From positions 105,803,885-105,867,884 of the forward strand of contig NC_063163.1 of the NCBI RefSeq assembly GCF_023159225.1: 64,000 nucleotides of DNA, written 5' to 3'. Source of the DNA: Perognathus longimembris pacificus. Lineage: Eukaryota; Chordata; Mammalia; Rodentia; Heteromyidae. Below, piece after piece: positions 10,661 through 22,617 of this stretch. A model generated the notes under the pieces. It was not told the origin of the DNA and did not search any database. It saw only the letters and a program-made list of their open reading frames with translations. A program made the position numbers and the translations under genes. The stretch's first letter is position 1; each line of letters opens with the position of its first letter.

Positions 10661-11240
10661 CATTTTCTTGTATTTGTTAAGACTTGCTTTATTTATTAAA
10701 CTATGATCTATAATATCAGTTGTCCATTTCTGGTTGCTTTCACATTAGAAGCGTCCCTTCCTCATGCATTGTCAGATGTCCACCTTGCAAAGAGTTTTGC
10801 AGCTTCTAGATCAGGCCAGTTGCACTTGCTCCACAGATGCCTCACTCTATCTCTCTATGAATCAGTAGCAAGTGTCTAGGACTAAGGTTTTTCCCTATCT
10901 GCATTGGAGACTTCTAGAGGGGGGAATGCTGAGTGACTTAGTCCTTCTGTATATTCTACATTCCAGTCCTATTGCTTTCAGACCCTTCCCAGCAAGTTAA
11001 CTACCCTGTGGGTCAGATGAGATTTTGGGAAATCACATAGTCCTGCAACACTCTGCTCAGAACACTTAGCTCTCCAGGTACAGCCCTCAGACAGGTGTGA
11101 GGCAGAGTCTGAACACTCTACCACCATGGCTTAGGTGCCATTTCCATAGTAATTCTCAGAGCATAGTGCTGTCTTATCAACATGGAAAGAAGACTGCTAT
11201 TATGCCCATCACTCTCTTGAACACCAAATATGTTTTTCTC
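10661..11240. other. Unassigned DNA; LINE-1 trace at 10662-10725
   Basis: 10662-10725 may continue the LINE-1 ORF2 piece on the minus strand. The rest is slightly GC-richer and unassigned. Confidence 0.3.
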
Positions 11241-11250
11241 CTCTCTCTCT

Positions 11251-11317
<67 letters not shown>
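11241..11317 (+). repeat. (CT)n microsatellite
   Basis: About 37 CT units, slightly interrupted at the left. It lies at the tail side of the minus-strand SINE that follows. Confidence 0.95.
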
Positions 11318-11320
<3 letters not shown>

Positions 11321-11458
11321 GTGTGTGCTGGTACTGGAGCTTGACCTCATAGCCTTGTACTCGTGTTTAGCTTTCTAAATCAAGGCTGGCATGGTACCAC
11401 TTCAGCCACACTTCACTTCTGGCATTTTGCTGATTAATTGGACATAAAAGTCTTGTAG
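11318..11458 (-). mobile_element. B1-dID type SINE, 5' truncated
   Basis: Only the dID-like tail and part of the linker ('ttaattggacataaaagtct') remain; the 7SL head is missing. Confidence 0.75.
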
Positions 11459-11548
11459 CATAGTGAGTGGTACCTTTATAAGAGACGTGACTGCCAATAT
11501 ACTTTTATAACAATTCTTTATAAATTCTAATGTTGAGTTTAAAATTGT

Positions 11549-11638
11549 TTTTTTCTGTTCATGTGGTTGTGGGAATTGTATCTAGGTCTTTGTGCATGCT
11601 AGGCAAGCACTCTACTGCTAAGCCACATTCCCAGCCTG
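11549..11638 (-). mobile_element. Monomeric ID-family SINE
   Basis: The minus strand carries a single tRNA-Ala-like unit: 'cccagcctgg' end, A box complement in 'actctactgctaagcca' and B box complement in 'gaattgtatctagg', with a T run (A tail) at 11549-11553. No Geo half. Confidence 0.8.
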
Positions 11639-11904
11639 GAGTTTTTAATTATTATTTTAAATGTTTATATAGTTATGTAAAAAAATGCCTCTCAAATGTC
11701 TCTTATATTATGTGAAGTAAAGTTTTCAGAATGGCCAATATTCGAGTTGTAAGTATTATATACAGTTTATTGAGAACTTTAAAATGTGGTTAGTACACCA
11801 GTGTATGACCTCTGTATTCTACTTTGTGTACACTTTGAAACTGCATTGCAAAACTTCTCTTTATACAGTAATGTTCCATTTCTTTGAAACTACAGGACAT
11901 TTGA
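11639..11904. other. Single-copy AT-rich DNA
   Basis: Nothing recognised. Confidence 0.4.
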
Positions 11905-12024
11905 TTTTTTTTTTTTTAGAGTCGTGGAGTTTTTCAATGCCTGGGCTGTCGTCAAATCTCGATCTTCAGATCTCAGCCTCTTGAGTACTTTAGATTCCAG
12001 GCATGAGCTGCCAGCACCTGGCCT
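11905..12024 (-). mobile_element. B1-dID type SINE with internal deletion
   Basis: A 13-base T run is followed almost directly by the 7SL-like head ('cttcagatctcagcctcttgagt', 'caggcatgagct'); most of the dID-like tail is missing. Confidence 0.7.
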
Positions 12025-12447
12025 AAGTTTCTTTCTGCTAACCTTCTCAGTAAGTCCAATTTCAACTCTCACTCTCTCTACGACCTCTGTTTTGTCCATC
12101 TTCTGCCAGGTCACTGGCAGGGTGTCCTCAATCTCTCCCAAGTCACCATGTCAGGATGCCCCAGGGCTCCCTGCATGACCAGTGCTCCATATTTTCAGGT
12201 CTCCACAGTAGCTCGGTTTTAGACAATAGTACCCCTTTCAAGATGGCTCCTGGCTATAGTGTTCTGAGGTGTTTCTGAGCGACACAATGTCCTCTTTCTC
12301 AAATGCTAGGCTACTGTGCAGGAGAACTCAACATTATGCCAGTTCCCCTCACTGTGTTTAAGGCTTGTGGGCTGAACCCACAGCTAGACTAGCTATTTTC
12401 CTCTTGCTTACCTTTGAAATTGCATGTTTTAAAAACAGAGTATACAC
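12025..12447. other. Unassigned, moderately GC-rich segment
   Basis: 12180-12400 contains 'caagatggctcctgg', a type of word common in retroviral LTRs, but I cannot find LTR ends. Overlapping frames on both strands (11890-12178) have no known motif. Confidence 0.25.
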
Positions 12448-12494
12448 ACACACACATATGTATGTATGTATGTATGTATATATGTATGTATTTA
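12448..12494 (+). repeat. (AC)n/(TATG)n compound microsatellite
   Basis: Short AC run followed by TATG units. Confidence 0.9.
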
Positions 12495-13224
12495 TTGTGG
12501 GGTGGTAGAGGAAAGAAAGATCTTATGCTTGGGACTGTGCTTTTTTATTTTGTTTTTGCAATAGGGCTATTTTCTACTATAGGTTAGCTTGACAGCCTTT
12601 AAAAATTTAACAATGCCATTAGTGGATGAATGCAGATGGAACATCATTCACTATATACAGAAGAAAATATTGTCATATTTGACTACAAGGATCAATCGTT
12701 CCTTTTTTTGATGATGTATGTATGAAATTTTATTCATACTATTGTTTGTTGGCCTTGAATATAATATTTATCATAGAATCAATCTTTGCAGTTTTGTCCT
12801 TGGTTTCTCCTCTACCCTGGGAAGCTCAGATCGGAACTACAGACAGCTTCCTGATTTTTTCAGTTGTCTTTTCTGTATTTCCATGTATTTCTATTGGACT
12901 GTCTCTTCCTTATGATTCTTCTCTTCTCCTTGGACTTTAGCATCCATCTTGACTGTTTTTTGTTCATAGAGTCAAAAGGAAGATGCTTCTAATCCACCAC
13001 TGCACCTCACCTTTACCTGTTAAGGCAGCTTGTGTTTGAATGGATCGGTGGAGGGTACTGAGAAGAATGGAGCTAAGGAAAATTAAGTCCTTTGTTCCAA
13101 GTCCTGGATGAAACTTCTGAAGGAACTGAGATGACCAAAGGTGAATAAGAATAAGGGGTGGGGAGGTAACTTGATAGTTGAGCATGTTCCTAGCAAGTAC
13201 ATGGTTTTGGGTCACATTCATAGT
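12495..13224. other. Single-copy DNA
   Basis: No gene or clear repeat. Two overlapping plus frames near 12718-12940 are hydrophobic by composition only. Confidence 0.35.
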
Positions 13225-13402
13225 ACAACAAGAAAGGGCAAAGAAGAAAAGGAAGAAACAGATGGAAAGGAAGTAAAAGGATTGAGATCCTGTACATGAG
13301 AAGAAGGAAGAAAAGGAGGAAGCAGAGGACAACAGAGAAGGAGAAGAAGAAGGGGAGGAAGAAGAAGAGGAAAAGAAAGAGGTAGAGGAGGAGGAGGAAG
13401 AC
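13225..13402 (+). repeat. Purine-rich (GAA/GGA)n tract
   Basis: Nearly uninterrupted purines. Its minus-strand reading gives the serine-rich part of a 259-codon frame that is not a gene. Confidence 0.9.
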
Positions 13403-13422
13403 ATAGTTAAAAATAAAGTGCA

Positions 13423-13628
13423 GCTGGGGATATGGCCTAGTGGCAAGAGTGCCTGCCTCATATACATGAGGCTCTGGGTTCGATTCCCCAGCACCACATA
13501 TACAGAAAATGGCCAGAAGTGGTGCTGTGGCTCAAGTGGCAGAGTGCTAGCCTTGAGCAAAAAGAAGCCAGGGACAGTGCTCAGGCCCTGAGTCCAAGGC
13601 CCAGGACTAGCCAAATAAATAAATAAAT
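13423..13628 (+). mobile_element. IDL-Geo dimeric SINE, full length
   Basis: Left ID-like monomer from 'ctggggatatggcctagtgg' and right Geo monomer from 'ggccagaagtggtgctgtgg', ending in an (AAAT)n tail. A perfect 12-base target duplication 'aaataaagtgca' flanks it (13411-13422 and 13629-13640). Confidence 0.95.
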
Positions 13629-13754
13629 AAATAAAGTGCAAAAGAATTTTAATTAGTTCAACTCTATGCTTCTGGCATGTGAAGTTATAAAATAAGAGCA
13701 TTCTTTTATTGAATGATTGGAAGTTGGTTTTAAATGACATCAAAATAGAAGATT

Positions 13755-14330
13755 CCAGGAAGTTCTTAGCTCATCTTGTGCTCCTGTTTCAGAATATCAG
13801 AGGCCAGGAAAGGTATGAAGAATAGAAGCTTGTTGTTTCACAGTTCTAGGAGTGAGAAGTCTTATTATCAAGGTGCCAGCATCTCATGGGGTCCCATCAC
13901 ATAAAATGGGCTTGAACTCACCCTTTTAAAATAGCACCAGCCCGCTCCTATGATCGCAGTCCTGATCCCCTCTTAGTATATCAGGTCTTTACCCAGGAGT
14001 CAGTACTGTGTGGCTTGGGCTCATCCTTGACTGACAGATGTTCAATGCCAGACAAAGATACAGAAGGACAGAGGTTGAAATTGAGGTCCTGAATATTTCT
14101 TTCTCTTAACATGTGGCATTAATATCCCTTCTTCTGAGTTTTGCTACCTTCTGAGAAGGGGTTAATTTCTCTCTCCTCATTACTCCCACTGGGTAATTAA
14201 TTTATCTCTGGATATCAGTCTTACCTTTACTACAGTGTTTCTAGTTCTTCTTCATAATACAGCGAGATAGTTCTGTAATAAATACTGTACTTTCTCATGA
14301 CAGTTGCCATGTCCTATTCACTGTTGTGCA
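13755..14330. mobile_element. Possible MaLR/MER-class LTR remnant
   Basis: Words in order such as 'tttcacagttctaggag', 'gaagtc..ttatcaaggtgccagca' and 'gctcctatgatcgcagtcctg' resemble old mammalian MaLR-type LTR sequence. I cannot define its ends. Confidence 0.3.
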
Positions 14331-14614
14331 CCTCATGGGGCCCAGCGGGCTACCTAGCACTTGCATAAGCTGAACAAATGTAAACTCAATCGAGATGAAT
14401 AGGCCTATCCAGGTCTCTGAGGGAAATTTAAAGCAGCAGACAACAAAATACCCTTGCATCTGGACTTGATTTCCACATTTGGTAGACCAACTTCTATGTG
14501 AACAAACTATTATAACTTCAAGCAGGATACAATTTCAAGTTAGGAGTGTTGAGAAAAATTAAAAATGAATCCAGACAGGTGTGAGCAGAAGCAAATTTCA
14601 GAAATTAAATGGCT

Positions 14615-14733
14615 AACATCTACATGGTGTTAAAATTATTTTATATACAGTACCTCATTTAATTAGAAGAATCTAAAATTGAATTCTTGGATTAGAAGAT
14701 TAATGTGATTGTTCCTACTTTAATAATAGGGAA
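14615..14733 (-). repeat. MIR fragment
   Basis: The order 'ttttatatacagtacctcatttaat' (broken by mismatches) and 'attgttcctactttaataatagg' fits the reverse complement of MIR. The next SINE begins immediately after. Confidence 0.6.
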
Positions 14734-14735
14734 GG

Positions 14736-14974
14736 TTGGGGGCTGGTAGCTCATGTCTGTAATCATAGCTACTCAGGAGGCTAAGATGTGAGGACTGTAG
14801 TTTGAAGTCAGCTTGGACAGAAACTCTTTTCTCCAATTAGTCATCACTACCCCCCCCCCCCCTCACCCCATATACACACAAAGCAGTGAAAGAGGATTTA
14901 TTGCTTAAGTGGCAGAATGACAGTCGAGTAAAATAGCCAACTAAGAGTTCAAGATCTTGAATTCAAGTCCCATT
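14736..14974 (+). mobile_element. B1-dID type SINE
   Basis: 7SL-like head 'ggctggtagctcatgtctg' and 'agctactcaggaggctaag', then linker 'ctccaattag' and dID-like part. A run of 14 C lies in the linker at about 14851-14864. Confidence 0.85.
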
Positions 14975-14985
14975 ACACACACACA

Positions 14986-15030
<45 letters not shown>
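14975..15030 (+). repeat. (AC)n microsatellite
   Basis: Forms the 3' tail of the SINE at 14736-14974; one AGAC interruption. Confidence 0.95.
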
Positions 15031-15032
<2 letters not shown>

Positions 15033-15062
15033 CAGGGAAAGTAAGTAACAAGAAAATTACTT

Positions 15063-15298
15063 GAGCTGGGCATTGGTGGCTCATGTCTGTAATCCTGACT
15101 ATTCAGGAAGCTGAGATCTGAGGATCATGGTTCGAAACCAACCCAGGCAAGAAAGTCCATGAGACCCTATAGAAAAAAAATCAGAAATGGAGCTGTGGTT
15201 CAAGTAGTAGAGCCGTAGCCTTGAGCAAAACGAGCTCAGAGACAGTGTCTAGCCCTAGAGTTCAAGCCTCAGGACTGATAAAAATAAATAAATAAATA
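15063..15298 (+). mobile_element. B1-dID type SINE, full length
   Basis: Complete order: 7SL-like head from 'gagctgggcattggtggctc', 'gaaagtccatgagaccc' linker, dID part 'agctgtggttcaagtagtag', B-box-like 'gagttcaagcctc', and an (AAAT)n tail. It lies head-to-tail behind the previous SINE. Confidence 0.92.
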
Positions 15299-16924
15299 TC
15301 AAAAGAATGAAAACTACTTGATCTGGCTAAGACTATTTGGAGCTAATAGGTTATTTTAGCAGCATGTCACGAACTCTTCACCTTATAGATTGGCCTTTAA
15401 AATATAATATGAAGAAAGGGTGTTTGTTGTTGGGAAGATGTGAATGACACTACTCCACTGAATGCTCACAAGTAAAGATGGCTTTTCTCTATCATTTACT
15501 TATGAATGGTATGAATAATTTCCTTTCAGGAAGGGAAGTCCTTTACCACCCAGCCCATTGATAACTGTTGACATTTCCCAAAGCCATCAAGAAAAGTGTA
15601 GTGAGTTAGGTACAGAATCCAGGAACATGTGGTTGAATAATTGGCCATAGCTTACCTGAATCTCACGATCTTCTAGCAGCTAAGACCTTGGGGTATAATC
15701 TGATGTAAACTTTCCCTTTTTGGACAGAAATCAGCTTTCTTTTCTATCCAGACTTTTTAAACCTGCTGAGGTTTTCAAACTACAGTTTAAACTAACTGCT
15801 TTCCCATTTCATTCTCAATGGAAGTGGAAAATTTCTCTGGAGAAGAGTCATTATGCAGAGACATGAGATTCCATGGCTCCTCTGAGCCCAGCTGCTAGGA
15901 TGAACCTGAGCTAGAAGTGTTAATGCAATGTGAACTTTAACGTGACAATTAGCACAGGGACCTTTTCCCTGAGGCAATTAACTTCTGTTCTTCTGTCTAA
16001 CTATGGCTTCAGCAATGGCAGCCGGCAGGAAATGAATGCCACCAGCACAGACGCAGTTAGTCAACTTAGACTTGTACCACAGGGACCATTCAATTCACTA
16101 TTTCTTTGCATCTTTCATGCTTGGAGACCCAAGATTCCCTTCAGGTGTTTTGACAATATTAGAAGAGAAACTATTCCCCACCAGCTACAATGCTGAACCA
16201 GATCTCTCAACATCTGGAGAATGTTACCATGTGCTTTTCTGTGCTGGCATTTTCTCAATGCTCTTAATACATAAATAAAACTCCCTATCTTTCTATGTTT
16301 GTGTTTCTTAAATGGCAGTTTCTTGGACATACATATGTGATATTGTCCACCAGAGTCTTTTAGCAATGTTGGAATGTTCTTTGTCTAAGATAGATGGGAT
16401 AAACAGTAAAATCACAGTTTTGGAGGTTGAAAGGAAAAATAACATCACTAAAAATATCTCCGTATCAATTTAGAAAAGGACAAAACTTAAAAAAAAAGTA
16501 AAAGTGGAAAAACAAAACAAAAACAAAGCTTGAGAAAAAGAAACCTGGCAGAGAGAGAGAAAAGAGGGTAAGAAAATATTGTAACATAAACCCCAAAATC
16601 TAAATGAAGACGATGTAGACAACTAGCCATTCTTCATTCACAAAGATACAGGAAAAAATGTGACAGACTAGAATATGAAAAATCTCAGAAATAAGATATT
16701 TCTTTCTGTGACTTTTAGGAGGTCCTGGGAGAAATAGGTACACATGTACTTTAAGGAAACTTTCCTTGTTGAGCGTGAAGAAAATGTTTTAAAACAATTC
16801 TGCCTACACACAGGACCTGTACGATTCATGTTCCTGCCTCACATGTCAATAGTTTGGGTATCACACAGTAGCTGGATGAAAGGCAAAATCTTGAATCCCA
16901 TCACATAGATAATGAACCAGAATC
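15299..16924. other. Single-copy DNA
   Basis: No recognised gene or repeat. Two overlapping plus frames (15930-16196, 16036-16278) show no known motif; an AATAAA near 16273 overlaps the second stop, probably by chance in AT-rich DNA. 16450-16580 is A/G-rich. Confidence 0.35.
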
Positions 16925-17215
16925 TGCATTTTTAATTTTAATTTTGTTTTTAATATGATTTTATTATCATTAAGCTGTTGTACAGAAGGGTTACCATTTC
17001 ATAAGTCAGACAATGTGTATAGTTGTTTTGGGACAATGTCACTCCTTCCTTTTCTTTCCCCCAGGTTACGTAGTTAATTTACTGCAGAGTATATATGGAA
17101 TACCAGGCTTGCATTTGTTCATCCTTCCTTCCTTCATATCTTCCCCCACTTTTTAAAAATCCATTTACATAGGAATCATCAATTCTAGAAAAGCTTCAAC
17201 CTTATCTGTAGATTA
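16925..17215 (-). mobile_element. Old LINE-1 3' UTR fragment
   Basis: Plus strand shows the LINE-1 tail order: T-rich start, 'ttgtacagaagggttac', 'tttcataagtcag', a pyrimidine-rich block and 'cccaggttacgtag'. More diverged than the tails at 18971 or 45054. Confidence 0.65.
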
Positions 17216-18429
17216 GACAACATGAATGGTACATAGCATTTTCTTCCTCTCTTCTTTCATCCTTTCTTCCCTCCCTCCCTCCCCTCCTTTCTTTATAATT
17301 TTCTTTTCTAAAAGCAACTGCTTATTCTACACAGTCAGTGAATTTCTACTGTTTCCTATGGCCTTATTGGTTTTCCTGAAGTGCACAAAGTTGCCTGTAT
17401 GCATCTTAAGAAAAACAATGACCATGAGCCTAACAGTCATCCTGGTCTCATGACCTTGTCCACACTAATCCCTGAAATTTAGGCCTCTTTAGATCCATTG
17501 ATGAAGTTTTGAAGAAGCTTTTAAAAACAAAAGCATATACTTACGTGTATGCATACACACACATAAACATAGACAAATGGAATAAATTTTGAAAAGAAAA
17601 AATAAAATCACAGTATTGATTCATGTAATGAAATAATGCCATCCCAATATTGCTTGGTCTTCTCTTTACCTTTTATCTTAAACTATTTTGGATTAGGTAT
17701 TGAAAAAACTTGATGGGATAATACCACTTAAAATCTTATTTCCAAAATTACAGTCATTAATATTTTATGGAATATTGACAATGACTCTGGCTCTGTTCCT
17801 GGATCACATGTCATCAAAGGAGAACTGATATGTTTTTTTTTTCTTTGTATGGATTAAATATGATGGGCAAACAGGCCTTCAGAAACTGGTGTCCTGAAAT
17901 CTGGCTCCTGAACTCCTCTGGAGAAGCATTGGAAGAACTTGCTGATCCCCAGGGCAAGAAAAGAAAAACTCACACAAAATAGCTGCTCTAGTAATGCATT
18001 TTAGCAGACAATACAGGAATTAGTAACAATGATATGGTTGTAGGAGTTCTGAAACACCAGCAGGACTTTTATTCCATCTAGCTCCACCCCTTCATTGTCT
18101 GATCAAAGAGGGAGTAGGTTAAAACTAGAAACCCAATTCTCTCAATATCCAGTTGAATTGCTTTTTCCTACATGCACACACACATACACACACGACTAAA
18201 ACTGAATTATAATCTCACAATTTCACATCTATAAAGAGAGGTCAGGGAACATCCCTGTACTCATCATTGCCATGCTACCAGTGCTACAATAAACACTGAA
18301 AAGTATATTTATTACATGAGCAGTTTTTTCTTGAATCTAGTCATAACTCAGCAGCATAGTTAAGCAAATTAACACTAAACTGGTTATGTCATAACCTAAT
18401 AATAGATCAATGCCAATGGTGAAATAGAT
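17216..18429. other. Single-copy DNA
   Basis: A CT-rich block lies at 17245-17300. The rest is unassigned; a short (CA) run is at 18172-18194. Confidence 0.35.
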
Positions 18430-18960
18430 TTTTACTGTTTTAACTTGATTGTAAAGATGATGTACAAAGGAGTTACAGTTATGTAAGTCAGCTAATGAAT
18501 ACATTTCTTTTTCAACAGTGTTACCCCTCCCTCATTGTCTTCCTGTTTTGCCCCTCCCAAGCCCCCCCCAAGTTGTATAGTTCATTTCCAACATGATGTC
18601 TAGTGGGTTTCACTGCTGAATTAATTCACTTTTCCTCCCATCATTTCTGTGCTTCCCCTTCCCCTCCCCAAATCAGATAAACTTATATACAAGACAAAGG
18701 GTAGAGAAATAAAAAACAGTGACAGGACAAAATGGAATAAAACCAAGAAAAAAGGAAAGAAGAAAAGAGAGTAGGGAGGGGTAAGTGGCAGAAAATGAAG
18801 AATGGAGTAACTTTGTCTAAAAACAAATGTAATCATTACTTTCCTTATATAAATGTAACCCCCCTGCTCATCACCTTTTCCATAAAGATAAAAATTTAAA
18901 ACAAAAGAAAAATAAAGAACCACAAACAGTACAATAAGAATACCTCCTGCTTCCATTTCT
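18430..18960 (-). mobile_element. LINE-1 3' UTR, variant B, left part of a split element
   Basis: Plus-strand order 'gatgatgtacaaaggagttac', 'tacatttctttttcaacagtg', 'aagttgtatagttcatttcc' and a C-rich block. The same order recurs at 47546-47925. The element is split by a younger LINE-1 at 18971-20271 and continues at 20272. Confidence 0.85.
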
Positions 18961-18970
18961 AGTTCATTTT

Positions 18971-20271
18971 TTTTCTTTTCTCTTTCTCGTCTTTTTTTAT
19001 TTATTTTTTATTGACAAACTTATATACAGAGTGGTTACAGTTTCATACGTTAGGCATTGGATACATTTCTTGTACTGTTTGTTACCTCCTCCCTCATTCC
19101 CCCTCCCCTCCTTTTCCTTTTACCCCATGGGTTATTCAGTAGATTTGCACTAAACAGTTTTGCAAATATTGCTTTTGTAATCGTTTGTCTTTTTACCTTG
19201 TGTCTCTCGATTTTGTTATTCCCTTTCAGTTTCCTAGTTCTAATACCGGTATACACGATTTCCAATGTACTCAGATAAGATACAGATATAGTGCAGGTAC
19301 AACAACAGAAAGGGGATACAAGAGGATCATTAACAATAGAAGCTACGGTTTAACATCACATGTTGAAAGTACTTACAGCAGTGATATAACAGTCGTTTCC
19401 ATAACATGGAGTTCATTTCACTTAGCATCATCTTTTGTGTTCATAAGTATATAGCTATTGGGCTCTTGTGATCCTCTGCTGTGACAAGCCTAAACCTGTG
19501 CTAATTATTCCCTATGAGGGAGACCATAGAGTCCATGTTTCTTTGGGTCTGGCTCATTTCACTTAGTATAATTTTTTCCAAGTCCTTCCATTTCCTTACA
19601 AATAGGACAATGTCATTCTTTCTGATAGAGGCAGAAAATTCCATTGTGTACATGTACCACATATTCCTGATCCATTCGTCTACTGAGGAGCATATTTTAG
19701 CTATGACAAATTGTGCTGCAATGAACCTTGTTGTGCTGATGGCTTTAGTGTGTTCTTGTTTGTGGTATTTTGGGTAGATGCCCAAAGTGGGGCTGCTGGG
19801 TCATAGGGGAGCTCTATGCTTAGCCTTCTGAGGAATCTCCATACTGTTTTCCAGAGTGGCTGATCCAGTTTACATTCCCAGCAATGAACTAGGGTTCCCT
19901 TTTGGCCACATCCTCTCCAACATTTGTCATTGTTAGTTTTCTTGATATAGGACATTCTTACTGGGGTGAGATGGAATCTCAATGTTGTTTTGATTTGCAT
20001 TTCTTTTATGGCTAGTGATGTAGAGCACTTTTTCATATGTCTCTTGGCCATTCTCATTTCCTCATCAGAGAAGTCTCTTTTTAAGTCTTTAGCCCACTTG
20101 TTGAGGGGGTATTGGTTCTTTGCAGTTTTGTTTTGGAAGAATGTAATTTTTTTAGTTCTGCATATATTTTAGATATGAGGCCTTTGTCCGTTGTATGGCC
20201 GGTAAAGATCTTTTCCCAATCTGTGGGCTTCCTGTTTATCTTGCAAGCTATGTCCTTTGCCCTGCAGAAGG
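18971..20271 (-). mobile_element. LINE-1 3' end with ORF2 C-terminus, nested, 5' truncated
   Basis: Minus strand: about 280 codons of ORF2 C-terminus and the 3' UTR (variant C). Visible ORF2 features are 'DWEKIFTG', 'GLISKIY', '[10 protein letters not shown]', 'LTPVRM', the cysteine-rich '[15 protein letters not shown]', '[11 protein letters not shown]' and the end 'SLIGNN' with a stop near 19501. A frame change near 19780 and a deletion of about 14 bases near 19690 kill it. A 10-base target duplication 'agttcatttt' (18961-18970 and 20272-20281) places it inside the older LINE-1. Confidence 0.92.
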
Positions 20272-20665
20272 AGTTCATTTTGACAAGCATCATTTTATAT
20301 GATCTTATGTACAGAACTATTGAGCCCTTGTGATCCTCTCCTAAGAATATCCTCCTCTGTTCTCATTGTGTGAATGTTTAGACTGCTGTTTATTCATTAT
20401 ATCCAGGTGCAATTATTTGTCTTTCACTATCTGTTTGGGTTTACTTGTAGATTTATAGGCACATTCTAGTTATTAAAAATGAAGGAAATCATGCAGCCTG
20501 TGTTTCCTTGAGTCAGGCTTATTTCGCTTAGTATAATTTTTTCCAAGTCTTTTCCTTTCCATATGAATGGAGCAATGTCATTCTTTCTGATGGAATCACA
20601 TATACACCACGTTTCTTTTTTATCCATTTGGCCACTGAAGGGCATATTGAATGATTCCATGTCCT
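20272..20665 (-). mobile_element. LINE-1 3' end, right part of the split older element
   Basis: Continues the older LINE-1 after the nested copy: 'catcattttatatgatcttatg', 'gtgatcctctcctaag', then ORF2-terminal sequence with 'RKNDIAPFIWKGKDLEKIIL' on the minus strand. More diverged than the nested element. Confidence 0.85.
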
Positions 20666-22378
20666 TTTAAAGGCAGAGATGGACTATCCTTTTTCTTTTC
20701 TTTTTGGACTCAAAACAGCCACGTATGTTAAGCTAGATAGCAATGTTGAAAGTAGAACTTATTAAAGGCTACTGGGCCTGTATTCAAACCTGACTCCTTA
20801 GATCTCAGACTTTTGTCTATCTAATATTACAGGCACTAGCTACTGGAACCCTGATGAAGCTTATTTGTGAATGTAGGAAATAACTAACAGGAAGCTAACT
20901 TATTACTTTCATAGAAAATTATTTTCACATTTCTAATTAATATGATTGCATTGACACAGAAAAGACCAAGTTGGAAATAGATTAAAAATAGAAAAACTTA
21001 GTTACAGCCATTAGATTCACACACTGTTGAAGATTTTCATCATGATTTAGATGTGATTCTGCTCATCAACTAAAAAGTTCATAAACACCAGAGACCATAC
21101 ACTTAATCAGCATTATACTGCAGCTTTCGTGCCTTAAAATATAAAATCACAAGGGAAATGGAATACACTTTCAATACTTTAATGAATGGAATCAAGACCA
21201 TTTCTCCCGTTTAATAATAAACAGCTAAAATGTGTTGAATATTCAGTATTTTTCCAGACACCATGCCAAGTGCACAGTTACTTAGTAAAACCAGAGTTGC
21301 ACATTCCTGGATCTTTCTACGTTATTAGTCTCGCAGCTATAGAGTGACTCTACTTTCCAATAAAATAGACAATAATTCAAGTCTGAGGAAAAATTATGAT
21401 TAGGAGTATAAACCTGGAACCAAACTTCCCAGTTTCCCCCAATCTTTCATTTCAGGTTGCTAGCTATGCCCAGAACTAGCCACTTTACCTCACATCTCCT
21501 ACTCTCCCAGGTCACCTTCCTAAACACTCAATTCCCAGGACATTCATCTCCATAATAAACATCTATGAGACTCATGCCAACTTTCCACACTCCAATATAC
21601 CTAGATACTTTCTGTGTGTATATGGGATTCATGGTATTTCATACAGAATTCATATACTTCCTTTATATTGACACATTCTCCAACATCCTCCATCTCTTGT
21701 GAGCTTTATCTCTCACTTTAAATGAAGGGTGTTTTTTTTAACCTAAAAGTGCAACTTCCTCTTAAAGTTACAAACCATTGAACCAGATGATTAGAGTTAA
21801 ATGTTTGTATTGCTCCTCATTTCCACTTCCAAGCAATTCCTTCATGGGTTTTCTTCAGACATTTTATTTCCTGTGAGATTCATGTCATCACTGTTATACC
21901 CCTGCTGACCCCTCTTTGTTTCTGTCACCTACCCATTTTCCACTACTCCTTGCATTCACTGAAGTTTGTGTCTGGGCTCACAATCTTTGTTCCTACCTCT
22001 ATTCTTGCTATTATTGTTGACATGTTCCCCAGCAATCTGGAATACAACTCTCATCTCCTGTCTTTTAGTTTCTCTACTTCCATGCTTCCTCCTTTTCCTT
22101 TAGTTACCTCACTGCCTTGACTACTGTAAGGAGTCAGGTTGCTGTGACTACAGACATTGAAATGTAACTGTCATGACTGCCTTGGAGTGGCCATCGTCAG
22201 TTTTCCCTAGGTTCTCAGCATACAGTAAATAAACAAATTTATTACAGTTATATGTGGAGCTTTACAAGCAAATCCTACAGCCAATAGAGCCAGAAATTGG
22301 CTTAAGGATTTGTATATTAAATTAAGGTGAAATGAGCACATTCTAGCCCACATTACATCACCTTGGTTCTGACTCCTA
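20666..22378. other. Single-copy DNA with a weak SINE and a MIR trace
   Basis: 20720-20856 resembles a badly decayed minus-strand B1-dID SINE ('agatctcag..' and 'ttacaggcactagctactgg'). 21225-21295 fits the reverse complement of the MIR 3' end ('tgttgaatattc', 'caccatgccaagtgcac'). 21300-22378 is otherwise unassigned. Confidence 0.4.
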
Positions 22379-22392
22379 TATACCTTACTTCT

Positions 22393-22603
22393 TTTTTTTT
22401 TTTTTTTTTTTGGCCAGTCCTGGGCCTTGGACTCCGGGCCTGAGCACTGTCCCTGGCTTCTTCTCGCTCAAGGCTAGCACTCCGCCACTTGAGCCACAGC
22501 ACCGCTTCTGGCCGTTTTCTGTGTATGTGGTGCTGGGGAATCGAACCTAGGGCCTCGTGTATCCGAGGCAGGCACTCTTGCCACTAGGCTATATCCCTAG
22601 CCC
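22393..22603 (-). mobile_element. IDL-Geo dimeric SINE, full length
   Basis: Minus strand copy with a T run (A tail) at 22392-22410, Geo monomer (complement of 'ggccagtcctgggccttgg' onward) and ID-like monomer ending at 'agccc' 22602. A 14-base target duplication 'tataccttacttct' is present at 22379-22392 and 22604-22617. It is CpG-richer than the older SINEs. Confidence 0.95.
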
Positions 22604-22617
22604 TATACCTTACTTCT

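Noticed and set aside
11097..11378. Hydrophobic (LS)n plus frame
   Set aside because: Translation of a (CT)n microsatellite.
12964..13743. 259-codon open frame on the minus strand, the longest in the window
   Set aside because: It is made of the complement of an IDL-Geo SINE and of a GAA/GGA purine tract (serine runs), joined by single-copy DNA. No domain, and the SINE has clear target duplications.
15930..16278. Two overlapping plus frames with an AATAAA at the second stop
   Set aside because: Two registers overlap, no splice signal or known motif is seen, and AATAAA is common in AT-rich DNA.
18971..20271. LINE-1 ORF2 as an intact, active element
   Set aside because: 5' truncated, with a frame change near 19780 and a small deletion near 19690.
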